Shown here one piece after another: positions 42,720 through 50,952 of a stretch of DNA of 64,000 nt. Position 1 is the stretch's first letter, and the number at the start of each line of letters is the position of its first letter. The stretch lies in the NCBI RefSeq assembly GCF_013912005.1, contig NZ_JACESB010000009.1:1-64000 (forward strand), written 5' to 3'. A model generated the notes under the pieces. That model searched no databases, was not told where the DNA came from, and saw only the letters and a list, made by a program, of their open reading frames with translations. The stretch is from Brevundimonas sp. GTDB lineage: Bacteria > Pseudomonadota > Alphaproteobacteria > Caulobacterales > Caulobacteraceae. The translations under genes were made by a program, and so were the position numbers.

Positions 42720-43307
42720 TCAGCCGGCCCGGGCGGCTCCAGCGGGCGCCGCAGAGCCCCGCGGCGGCGGGACCGGGGCGGCGCCGTCGGGCAGGCCGAT
42801 GTGGGCCAGCCGCCACTCGAACGGCCCGCGCCGCTCGAAGGTGAAGATGGTGCGCGAGCCGCCCTCGTCGCTGACCGCCAGCCGCGCCCGGTTCACGCCC
42901 CAGTAGACCGGCGACGGCGTCGGGTCGCCGCCGCGCGCCGCCGCGCCGCCGGCGGCGCGCTGGCGGGCGAAACGGCCCTCGCCGCGGGTCAGCCCGGCGA
43001 GGGCGGCGGGCGTCAGGTAGGCGTCCACATCCTCCGCCGGAACCGTCCCCGCCTCGAACTGGCGGCGCACGGCGCCGATCGGATCCTCAAGGAAGGAGGG
43101 CGCCGGGGCCCGGGCCGCCGCGTCGCCCGCCAGCTGCGGCCGCAGCGACTGGCGCACCGCCGGATAGTCGATCAGCCGCGCCAGCGCCGCGGCGTCCCGG
43201 GCGTCCGCCGCCGACCGGATGGCGAGGAAGGCCACCGCCGGCGCGGCGAAGAAGCTGATCACCGCCACGACGAGGGCCAGCAGCAGCAGATTGCCGATGA
43301 TCTTCAC
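42720..43307 (-). CDS. DUF2939 protein, copy 2
   Basis: The 195-residue paralogue of the downstream gene has a membrane anchor (GNLLLLALVVAVISFFAAPAVAFLAI), then AAALARLIDYPAVRQSLRPQL and the late RARLAVSDEGGSRTIFTFERRGPFEWRLAHIGLP. The C-terminus adds a Pro/Ala-rich tail that copy 1 lacks. The two copies are adjacent and co-directional, so they arose by tandem duplication and may work as a pair at the inner membrane. Confidence 0.8.
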   Translation of the reverse strand: MKIIGNLLLLALVVAVISFFAAPAVAFLAIRSAADARDAAALARLIDYPAVRQSLRPQLAGDAAARAPAPSFLEDPIGAVRRQFEAGTVPAEDVDAYLTPAALAGLTRGEGRFARQRAAGGAAARGGDPTPSPVYWGVNRARLAVSDEGGSRTIFTFERRGPFEWRLAHIGLPDGAAPVPPPRGSAAPAGAARAG

Positions 43308-43354
43308 GTGCGTCTCCCGAACACCGGTCCATCAATGCACGAAGCCGGGATCGG

Positions 43355-43390
43355 CTCAAAGAAAAGCCCGCCGGACGGATCCGGCGGGCT
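43355..43390 (-). terminator. Rho-independent terminator of icd
   Basis: AGCCCGCCGG and CCGGCGGGCT form a 10-bp stem with a six-base loop. On the minus strand TTTTCTTTG follows. It lies 43 bp beyond the icd stop codon. Confidence 0.88.
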
Positions 43391-43432
43391 GTTCCTGCTT
43401 CGGTCTCGCGACCCGGGGCGTCGGCCGGCGTC

Positions 43433-44647
43433 TTACGCCGCCACCGCCTTGTTCAGGTTCTCGGCGACCTTGTCGAGGAAGCCCTCGGTGGTCAGCCAGC
43501 CCTGCTGGTCGCCGACCAGAAGCGCCAGGTCCTTGGTCATGAAGCCGCTCTCGACGGTGTCGACGACGACCTTCTCCAGCGTCTCGGCGAAGTCGATCAG
43601 CGCCTGGTTGCCGTCCAGCTTGCCGCGGTGCTTGAAGCCGCGCGTCCAGGCGTAGATCGAGGCGATCGAGTTGGTCGAGGTGGCCTCGCCCTTCTGGTGC
43701 TGGCGGTAGTGGCGGGTCACGGTGCCGTGGGCGGCCTCCGACTCCAGCACCTTGCCGTCCGGCGTCATCAGCACCGAGGTCATCAGGCCCAGCGAGCCGA
43801 AGCCCTGGGCCACCACGTCCGACTGCACGTCGCCGTCGTAGTTCTTGCACGCCCAGACGAAGCCGCCCGACCACTTGATGGCCGCAGCCACCATGTCGTC
43901 GATCAGCCGATGCTCGTAGGTCAGGCCGCGGGCCTTGAACTCGGCGGCGAACTCCTCGTCGAAGACCTTCTGGAACAGGTCCTTGAAGCGGCCGTCATAG
44001 GCCTTGAGGATGGTGTTCTTGGTCGAGAGATAGACCGGATAGTTGCGGTTCAGGCCGTAGGCGAAGCTGGCGCGGGCGAACTCGATGATCGAGTCATCGA
44101 GGTTGTACATGCCCATGGCCACGCCGGCGCCCGGCGACTTGTAGACCTCGTGCTCGATCACCTGGCCGTCGTCGCCGACGAACTTGATCGACAGGGTGCC
44201 GGCGCCCGGCATCAGGAAGTCGGTGGCCTTGTACTGGTCGCCGAAGGCGTGGCGGCCGACGACGATCGGCTGGGTCCAGCCCGGGACCAGGCGCGGCACG
44301 TTCGAGCAGATGATCGGCTCGCGGAAGACGACGCCGCCGAGGATGTTGCGGATGGTGCCGTTGGGCGACTTCCACATCTTCTTGAGATTGAATTCCTTCA
44401 CCCGCGCCTCGTCCGGGGTGATGGTGGCGCACTTCACGCCCACGCCATGCCGCTTGATCGCCTCGGCGGCGTCGACGGTGACCTTGTCCTCGGTGGCGTC
44501 CCGGTTCTCGATCGACAGGTCGTAGTAGTCGAGCTCGAGGTCCAGATACGGGAAGACCAGCTTGTCCTTGATCATCTGCCAGATGATCCGGGTCATCTCG
44601 TCGCCGTCGATGTCCACGATGGGGTTGGCGACCTTGATCCTGGTCAT
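43433..44647 (-). CDS. icd: NADP-dependent isocitrate dehydrogenase
   Basis: The 404-residue enzyme oxidises isocitrate to 2-oxoglutarate in the citric acid cycle. It belongs to the homodimeric, eukaryote-like class: [21 protein letters not shown], the isocitrate site region [36 protein letters not shown] and [15 protein letters not shown]. The start codon opens [14 protein letters not shown] as in relatives. A GCCGGGG/CCCCGGC palindrome at 44696-44712 lies in the leader. A strong terminator follows. Confidence 0.96.
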   Translation of the reverse strand: MTRIKVANPIVDIDGDEMTRIIWQMIKDKLVFPYLDLELDYYDLSIENRDATEDKVTVDAAEAIKRHGVGVKCATITPDEARVKEFNLKKMWKSPNGTIRNILGGVVFREPIICSNVPRLVPGWTQPIVVGRHAFGDQYKATDFLMPGAGTLSIKFVGDDGQVIEHEVYKSPGAGVAMGMYNLDDSIIEFARASFAYGLNRNYPVYLSTKNTILKAYDGRFKDLFQKVFDEEFAAEFKARGLTYEHRLIDDMVAAAIKWSGGFVWACKNYDGDVQSDVVAQGFGSLGLMTSVLMTPDGKVLESEAAHGTVTRHYRQHQKGEATSTNSIASIYAWTRGFKHRGKLDGNQALIDFAETLEKVVVDTVESGFMTKDLALLVGDQQGWLTTEGFLDKVAENLNKAVAA

Positions 44648-44790
44648 GCGTCTCTCTCTGTCGATGAAGGGGTGGATCGTTCGGCGGGCGGTATAGCCGG
44701 GGCCGCCCCGGCGCGCAAAGGCGCAGGACAGCCGCGGGAACGGAACGGGGCCGCGTCCGCTGAGCAGCAGGCGCCACAGGGAGACCGGCC

Positions 44791-45003
44791 ATGGATGACG
44801 ACAGCCTCACGGCGGGCGACCGCGTCCGCTGGGACCACAGCCAGGGCTCGAGCACCGGCAAGGTCGTCCGCAAGCTGACCTCGCCGACCCACATCAAGGG
44901 ACACCGGGTCGCGGCCTCGAGCGACAATCCGGAGTATCTGGTCGAGAGCGCCCGCACCGGCGCCCGGGCGGCGCACAAGCCTTCCGCCCTCCGCAAGTCC
45001 TGA
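44791..45003 (+). CDS. DUF2945 (HVA1-family) small protein
   Basis: The 70-residue protein has the whole DUF2945 pattern: [62 protein letters not shown]. These hypervirulence-associated TUDOR-like domains are widespread and of unknown function. It is co-transcribed with the flavoprotein gene, whose GTG start is 3 bp after the stop. Confidence 0.9.
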   Translation: MDDDSLTAGDRVRWDHSQGSSTGKVVRKLTSPTHIKGHRVAASSDNPEYLVESARTGARAAHKPSALRKS

Positions 45004-45006
45004 CCC

Positions 45007-45915
45007 GTGAACGATCCCGAAGTCCTCGTCATCGGCGCCGGCCCGGCCGGTCTGACCGCCGCCACCTATCTGGCCCGCTTCCGGCGCAAGGTGCTGGTGG
45101 CGGACGGCGGCGCGCCGCGCGCATGCTGGATCCCCGTCAGCCACAACATGCCCGGCTTCCCCGAAGGCGTGACCGGCGACGCCATCCTCTCGCGCATGGC
45201 CGAGCAGGCGCAGGAGTACGGAGCCGTGATAGAGCCCGGAGCGGTCGGGGCGATGGCGCGCGACGGCGACGGCTTCCGCGCCCGGCTGAACGGCCGCGAT
45301 CTTCATCCCCGCGCCGTGCTGCTGGCCACCGGCGTCGAGGATCATCACCCCGAACTGCCGGGGGTGGAGCGGGCGATCGAACACGCCATCGTCCGCATCT
45401 GCCCGATCTGCGACGGCTACGAAGCGACGGGCAAGGCCGTGGCCGTCATCGGACGGGACGACCGCGGCGCGCGCGAGGCCGCCTTCATCCGCACCTATTC
45501 GGACCGGGTGACCCTGATCCACGTCGGCGAGCCGGACGCGCTGACGACCGTCCCGGACCTCCGTCGGCTGGGCGTGGAACTGGTCCTCGCCCGGATCGAG
45601 GACGTCCATCTGGAGGACCGCCGCGTCACGGCCCTCGCCTGGGGCGGCGAGGTGCGCAACTTCGATCTCGTCTACTCCGCGCTGGGCACCTCGCCCAACC
45701 GGGCCCTCGCGGACGCGGTCGAGGCCCGGCTGGACGAGGACGGCCGCCTTCTCGTCGACGCGCACCAGGGCACGAGCGTTCCGGGGCTCTACGCCGCCGG
45801 CGACGTGGTGCGGGGACTGAACCAGATCGCGGTGGCCACGGCGGAAGCCGCGATCGCCGCCACCGCCATCCACAACCGTCTGCGGCAGGCGGACGGCCAG
45901 ACCATCCCCGAATAG
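45007..45915 (+). CDS. Thioredoxin-reductase-like FAD/NAD(P) oxidoreductase
   Basis: The 302-residue flavoprotein has the FAD motif VIGAGPAGLTAATYL at residues 8-22, a redox pair Cys132-Pro-Ile-Cys135 in RICPICDGYEATGK, the NAD(P) motif VAVIGRDDRGAREA, and the late GLYAAGDVVRGLNQI. It differs from true thioredoxin reductase by the CPIC centre and a shortened interface, so the partner is uncertain. Start is GTG. It is coupled to the DUF2945 gene upstream. Confidence 0.88.
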   Translation: MNDPEVLVIGAGPAGLTAATYLARFRRKVLVADGGAPRACWIPVSHNMPGFPEGVTGDAILSRMAEQAQEYGAVIEPGAVGAMARDGDGFRARLNGRDLHPRAVLLATGVEDHHPELPGVERAIEHAIVRICPICDGYEATGKAVAVIGRDDRGAREAAFIRTYSDRVTLIHVGEPDALTTVPDLRRLGVELVLARIEDVHLEDRRVTALAWGGEVRNFDLVYSALGTSPNRALADAVEARLDEDGRLLVDAHQGTSVPGLYAAGDVVRGLNQIAVATAEAAIAATAIHNRLRQADGQTIPE

Positions 45916-46263
45916 CATCGACCCGACTCCGGGAGCAGGAGACTCCGGAGCCGGGCCACGACCCGCGGGGGGTCGACGGTCGCGCGCGGGGGAAGGGAAT
46001 TCGCCTGCGGCCGACCGGATTCGGGATCAGTGGGCGCGCGGGGGCGACGCGTCGGGCCAGGCCCTGCTGCGCAGAAGGCGGCGCGTACGGCTCCGCTTCC
46101 ATTCCTCAAGGACAGCCGTCCAGCGCCCCGTGGCTTCCTTATGAATGGCCTCCGACGGCTCCATCCGGCCCCTCCCTGGGCGACGCTCGTTGCTGGCACC
46201 TGTATCGGCTTGACAGGCCGACGCCTCAAACCAGAATGTCCGCCAGCGCAACAAGGCTCGCTT
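45916..46263 (+). promoter_or_regulatory. Intergenic region upstream of the LysR gene
   Basis: This 348-bp stretch has no convincing gene. It contains three GANTC sites (45925-45929, 45941-45945, 46018-46022) and a 6-bp CTCCGG/CCGGAG hairpin with no T-run. A promoter-like pair, TTGACA at 46210-46215 and CAGAAT at 46232-46237 (16-bp spacing), is well placed for the LysR gene starting at 46264. Confidence 0.45.
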
Positions 46264-47178
46264 ATGGCTGATCCGCTCTCCGGCATTCCGCTCGCCTCGA
46301 TCCGGGTCTTCGAGTCCGCGGCGCGGCTGAAGAGCTTCACCCGGGCCGCGGCCGAGCTGGGGATGACCCAGGCGGCGGTCAGCTGGCAGATCAAGGCGCT
46401 GGAAGGCCGGCTCGGCCAGAGCCTGTTCCGCCGCCTGCCCCGCGAGGTGCAGCCGACCGAAGCCGGGGAGCGCCTGTCGCGCGCCGCAACGGAGGCCATC
46501 ACCCTGCTCCGTCGGGCCATCGACGACCTGACCGAGGCGGACGAGCACATCCTGTCGATCACCACCCTCGCGACCCTCGCCACCCAGTGGCTGGCGCCGC
46601 GGCTGGGCGCGTTCCAGCTGGCCAACCCGGGCCTGGCGGTGCGGCTGGACACCAGCGCCGCCGTGCTGGACCTGTCGCGGGAAGGCTTCGACGTCGGCAT
46701 ACGCTCAGGAGCGGGCAGTTGGCCCGGCATGGAGAGCCAGCTGCTGATGCCCAGCGTCTTCACGCCGCTGTGCAGTCCGGCCATGGCCGAGCGCCTGCAT
46801 CTGCGGGAGCCGTGCGACCTGCTCGACGCGCCGCGGATCGGCATGGAGAAGGAATGGGCGGCCTGGTTCGCCGCCGCCGGGCTGAGCGACGGCGCCCGCC
46901 CCGCCACCCGACTGACCGCGGACTACCAGGTGCTCGAGGTGGCCGCGGCCTTGGGCGACCAGGGCGTCGCCCTCGCCTCCCCGATCCTGTTCGCGCGGGA
47001 GATCAACGCCGGCCTGCTGGTGCGCCCCTTCTCCCAGACCGTCTCCTTCCAGCCCGGCTACTATCTCGTCTGGCCGGAGGGCCGCCGGCGGTCGCCCAAG
47101 ATCCGCCGTTTCCGCGACTGGCTGGTCGCCCAGGCCGACGCCGATCCGGCGGTGATCGAGGCGCGCGCGGGCGCCTAG
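46264..47178 (+). CDS. LysR-family transcriptional regulator (GcvA-like)
   Basis: The 304-residue protein has an N-terminal helix-turn-helix (LASIRVFESAARLKSFTRAAAELGMTQAAVSWQIKALEGRLG) and a periplasmic-binding-like effector domain. The pattern ITTLATLATQWLAPRLGAFQLANPGLAVRL fits the GcvA/AmpR-like group. No divergent target is adjacent: the nearest upstream gene is co-directional. The open frame upstream of 46264 lacks a ribosome site. The effector is unknown. Confidence 0.92.
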   Translation: MADPLSGIPLASIRVFESAARLKSFTRAAAELGMTQAAVSWQIKALEGRLGQSLFRRLPREVQPTEAGERLSRAATEAITLLRRAIDDLTEADEHILSITTLATLATQWLAPRLGAFQLANPGLAVRLDTSAAVLDLSREGFDVGIRSGAGSWPGMESQLLMPSVFTPLCSPAMAERLHLREPCDLLDAPRIGMEKEWAAWFAAAGLSDGARPATRLTADYQVLEVAAALGDQGVALASPILFAREINAGLLVRPFSQTVSFQPGYYLVWPEGRRRSPKIRRFRDWLVAQADADPAVIEARAGA

Positions 47179-48974
47179 GCCCGCATCAACTCCTCCAGCA
47201 CCGCCAGCGGGACGGAGCCGTTGACCAGCACGCGGTCGTGGAAGGCGCGCAGGTCGAAGCCGGGCTTCGCCGCCGCCTCGGCCCTCAGGCGGGCGATGAC
47301 GGTGTGGCCGATCTTGTAGGCGCAGGCCTGACCCGGCATCGAGACGTAGCGGTTGATCTCGCTGTTGGCGGCGTTGAGCGGCTTGGCGCCCGAGGCGGCC
47401 ATGTACTCGACCGCCCGCTCGCGGCTCCAGCCGTGGTGGTGCATGCCGGTGTCGACCACCAGCCGCACGGCCCGGAACAGATAGGACATCAGGAAGCCGA
47501 CCCGGCCCAGCGGATCGTCGGCGTAGACGTCCAGGTCGTCGGCGGCGACCGCCTCGGCGTAGAGCGCCCAGCCCTCGTTGTAGGCCGAGAAGCCGTTGGC
47601 GCGGCGGTAGGGCGGGAGGGTGTCGGTCTCGCGCTGCAGGGCGACCTGCAGGTGATGTCCCGGGGACGCCTCGTGATAGGTCAGGGTCGGCAGGGCGAAC
47701 TTCGGCCAGTTCGTGGTCGAGCGCAGGTTGATGTAGTAGGCGCCGGGCCGGGAGCCGTCGAGCGGCGGGCCCTGGTAGTAGCCGCCCGGGGCGCCGGCCT
47801 CGATCGCCGGCGGAACGCGGCGCACCTCGACGTCGGCGCGCGGCAGGCGGCCGAACACCTCGGGCAACCGCGGCTTCAGCGCCTGCACCTGACGGTTCAG
47901 CGACTCGATCAGCGCCACCTTGCCCGCGTCGGTGTCGGGCCAGAGCTGGGCCGGATCCCGGTTCAGGGCGTCGATGCGCTCGCCGACCGTGCCCTGGCTC
48001 ATCCCCTGCGCCTTCAGGATCTCGTCGATCGATGCGCTGATCCCGGCCACCTGCTCCAGCCCGATGCGGTGGATCTCGTCGGCGGTCAGGGACGTCGTGG
48101 TCCAGTGCTTCAGGGCGTGGGCGTAGAAGGCCTCGCCATCCGGCAGGCGGCGCACGCCGGCCTCGTGCACCGCCGTGGGCCGCAACGCCTCAAGGGCGGC
48201 GATCTGGCGGGCCAGCGCCGGCTTCACCTCGGCCTCCACCAGGGCGACGGCGCGGTCCCCGTAGCCCGTCAGGCCGAGCGCCGCGGCCCTGCGCTCCAGC
48301 GTCCGGATCATGGCCATGTCGCCCGCCGGCTGGGCGGCGAGGGCGTTCAGCTGGCCCGTGGTCAGGTCGAGGATGAAGTCCGGCGGAACGACGCCCTTGC
48401 CGGCGTCGGCGCGCACCCGTCCGGTCTCCGCGTCGATGGCCGGAGCGAACGCCGCGAGACGGGAGAGGAAGGCGTCGGCCCCGTCGCGATCCTCGACCCG
48501 GTGCTGGGTGTCGAGGAAGTCGGGGACGGTGAAGTAGGCCCCGGTCAGCTGGTTGACGAGATAGGGCCCCATCCGCCCGCCGCCCATGGCCGAGCCGTAG
48601 TCGAAGCTCGCGCCCGTCGCCGCCGTCTCCGCCCGGAAGGCGGCGACGGCGTGGTTGATGCGTCCGGCCTCGCTGAGCGAGCTGCGATCGAAGCCCTGCA
48701 GGATCCGCCAGCGCCCGACCGCCTGCGCCCGCTCATCATCCCAGGCTGCGGCGCTCCGGTCGCTCAGCTCCGACGACAGATGCGCCCGCGCGCCCCGGTC
48801 GAGGCCGAGGTTGGTGGCGGTCTCCGGGGAATCTTCGATGTCTTCGTCGAACCAGCGGGTCAGCAGGGCGTCGAGCTCTGCGTCCCCATCGCGGGCGAAG
48901 GCGACCGCCGGCCCGGCGGCGGCCGCGGCGGCTCCCGCGGCGGCGGAGATGAGCAGGCGGCGGCGATCGATCAT
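47175..48974 (-). CDS. Tat-exported DUF885 protein, copy 1
   Basis: The 599-residue protein starts with a twin-arginine signal (IDRRRLLISAAAGAAAAAAG). The DUF885 domain is probably a metallopeptidase: TLTYHEASPGHHLQVALQRE and, 70 residues later, SAYNEGWALYAEAVA supply a likely HE..HH..E metal site. The substrate is unknown. It lies 64 bp downstream of a second DUF885 gene on the same strand. The stop overlaps the LysR stop. Confidence 0.85.
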   Translation of the reverse strand: MIDRRRLLISAAAGAAAAAAGPAVAFARDGDAELDALLTRWFDEDIEDSPETATNLGLDRGARAHLSSELSDRSAAAWDDERAQAVGRWRILQGFDRSSLSEAGRINHAVAAFRAETAATGASFDYGSAMGGGRMGPYLVNQLTGAYFTVPDFLDTQHRVEDRDGADAFLSRLAAFAPAIDAETGRVRADAGKGVVPPDFILDLTTGQLNALAAQPAGDMAMIRTLERRAAALGLTGYGDRAVALVEAEVKPALARQIAALEALRPTAVHEAGVRRLPDGEAFYAHALKHWTTTSLTADEIHRIGLEQVAGISASIDEILKAQGMSQGTVGERIDALNRDPAQLWPDTDAGKVALIESLNRQVQALKPRLPEVFGRLPRADVEVRRVPPAIEAGAPGGYYQGPPLDGSRPGAYYINLRSTTNWPKFALPTLTYHEASPGHHLQVALQRETDTLPPYRRANGFSAYNEGWALYAEAVAADDLDVYADDPLGRVGFLMSYLFRAVRLVVDTGMHHHGWSRERAVEYMAASGAKPLNAANSEINRYVSMPGQACAYKIGHTVIARLRAEAAAKPGFDLRAFHDRVLVNGSVPLAVLEELMRA

Positions 48975-49038
48975 GGCAGGCTCCGGGCGGCGGCGGTTCC
49001 GACAGTGGAGCCCGCCCGCCCCCGGCTGGCAAGCCGCT

Positions 49039-50883
49039 TCAGGCGCGCGTCGCCCCCGCCGCCCAGTCCGTCACCAGCCGCTCCAGCACCTCCAGCGGAA
49101 TGGCGCCGGCGGCGAGCGAGACGTCGTGGAAGCCGCGAATGTCGAAGCGGTCGCCCATCGCGGCCCTGGCGGCCGTGCGGGTGCGGTCCCAGACCGTGTG
49201 GCCCAGCTTGTAGCTGCAGGCCTGGCCCGGCCAGACGCAGTAGCGCTCGATCTCGGTCGTCATGGTCGACTCGGCGTCGCCGAGGGTCTCGACCATGTAG
49301 CGAACGGCCTGTTCGCGACTCCAGCGCTTGTGGTGCAGCCCCGAGTCCGCGACCAGCCGGGCGGCGCGGAACATGAAGGACTGCAGGTAGCCGAGCCGCC
49401 CCAGCGGATCGGTCTCATAGACCCCCATCTCGTCGGCCAGCTGTTCGGCGTACAGCGCCCAGCCCTCGGTGTAGCCGGAGAACAGCGGCATCTTGCGCAG
49501 CATCGGGATGCCCTCGGCCTCCAGCGCCACGGCGATCTGGAAGTGATGGCCCGGCGAGGCCTCGTGATAGGTCAGGGTCGGCAGGGTGAAGCGCGGGGTC
49601 TCGGCCGTGTCGCGCAGGTTGATGTAGTAGGCGCCCGGCCGCGAGCCGTCGAGCGACGGCATCTGGTAGCTGCCCCCCGGCGCGCCCGCCTCGATCTCCA
49701 CCGGAACGCGCCGGATCTCGACGCCGGCGCGGGGCAGCCGCCCGAACACCTCCGGCAGCCGGACCTGCATCGCCGCCATCTGCGCGTTCAGGTCGGCGAT
49801 CAGCTGCGCCTTGCCGGCGTCGGTGTTCGGATAGAGCTGGTCCGGGCGGCGCGCGACGGCGGCGATGCGCTCGCCGACCGAGCCCTGGGTCAGGCCCTCG
49901 GCCCGCAGGATTTCGTCGGCGCGGGCGCTGAGCTCCGCGACCTGGGCGAGGCCGATCTCGTGGATCTCGTCGCCGCCCATGTCGGTGGTGGTGTAGCTGA
50001 GCACGCCGTGGCGGTAGTAGGCCTCGCCGTCCGGCAGACGCCAGCAGCCGGCCTCGGTCGGGGCGCCCGGCAGGGCCCCGGCGACGACCTCGGCCTGACG
50101 CCGCATGGCCGGATAGACGGCGTCGCGCACGATCTGCTCCGCCCGCGCCGCCCAGTCGCCGGAAAGACCGGCCTCGGCCGCGCGCCGGGCCAGCGACTGC
50201 GTCAGGCCGGACTGGGCCGGGTCGACGCCGAGGGTCGCGGCGAACTGCTCGCCGGTCCGGCGCAGCACGAAGTCGGGCGGCGTGGCGCCGGCGGCGAAGT
50301 CGCGGCGCACCCGGTCGGTCTCCACGTCCAGCACGGTCGCGAAGGCCGACAGGCGGTCGAGGTAGGCCTCGGCGTCCTCGACCGTCCGCACCGGGTGCTG
50401 GGTGTCGAGGAACTGGGGAATGCTGCTGTAGCTGCCGGTCAGCTGGCTGACGAGGTAGGGGCTGGCCCCGCCGACCGGAGCCTGGACGCCGTAGTCGAAG
50501 CGATCCGCCTGGGCGGCCCCGTCGACGATGAAGCGCGTGGTGTCGTAGTTGACCGCGTCCATCCCGGACAGGGCGGCGCGGTCGATCGAGGCGAGCTCCG
50601 CCCCGTAGCCGCGGAAGGCCGCGAACGTCCGGTCCACGAAGGCGAGGGAGCGGTCGTCGAGGCGGCTGCGGGCCGCGGCGTTGGGTCCGGTGTCGAGGCC
50701 GAGACCGGTCATGAACTCCGGCGACTCGGCGAGGAACTCCTGCATCATGCGGTCGAGCAGGGCGGTGACCTTGCGGCCCTCCGGGGAGCCCGCAGCCTGC
50801 GCGGCGCCGGCGAGCGCCGGGGTCGCGACGGCGGCCGCGGCGACCGCAGCGGACGAAAGAAGGAAGCGGCGACGATCGAGCAT
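49039..50883 (-). CDS. Tat-exported DUF885 protein, copy 2
   Basis: The 614-residue paralogue has a twin-arginine signal (LDRRRFLLSSAAVAAAAVATPALA) and the same probable metal site (TLTYHEASPGHHFQIAVALE and FSGYTEGWALYAEQLADEMG). The two copies agree along their whole length but are well diverged, so the duplication is old. Genes for both lie just downstream of cckA on the same strand, and expression could be linked, though 69 bp separate the cckA stop from this start. Confidence 0.85.
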   Translation of the reverse strand: MLDRRRFLLSSAAVAAAAVATPALAGAAQAAGSPEGRKVTALLDRMMQEFLAESPEFMTGLGLDTGPNAAARSRLDDRSLAFVDRTFAAFRGYGAELASIDRAALSGMDAVNYDTTRFIVDGAAQADRFDYGVQAPVGGASPYLVSQLTGSYSSIPQFLDTQHPVRTVEDAEAYLDRLSAFATVLDVETDRVRRDFAAGATPPDFVLRRTGEQFAATLGVDPAQSGLTQSLARRAAEAGLSGDWAARAEQIVRDAVYPAMRRQAEVVAGALPGAPTEAGCWRLPDGEAYYRHGVLSYTTTDMGGDEIHEIGLAQVAELSARADEILRAEGLTQGSVGERIAAVARRPDQLYPNTDAGKAQLIADLNAQMAAMQVRLPEVFGRLPRAGVEIRRVPVEIEAGAPGGSYQMPSLDGSRPGAYYINLRDTAETPRFTLPTLTYHEASPGHHFQIAVALEAEGIPMLRKMPLFSGYTEGWALYAEQLADEMGVYETDPLGRLGYLQSFMFRAARLVADSGLHHKRWSREQAVRYMVETLGDAESTMTTEIERYCVWPGQACSYKLGHTVWDRTRTAARAAMGDRFDIRGFHDVSLAAGAIPLEVLERLVTDWAAGATRA

Positions 50884-50952
50884 GGCGGTCTCCCGGAACA
50901 GCGAAGGCCGCAGAGGAGCCCCTCACGGCCGCGCTGGCAAGTTACCGATGGG

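Noticed and set aside
44696-44712. GCCGGGG/CCCCGGC palindrome upstream of icd
   Set aside because: A 7-bp GC-only hairpin is expected by chance at this GC content, so it was not listed as an operator.
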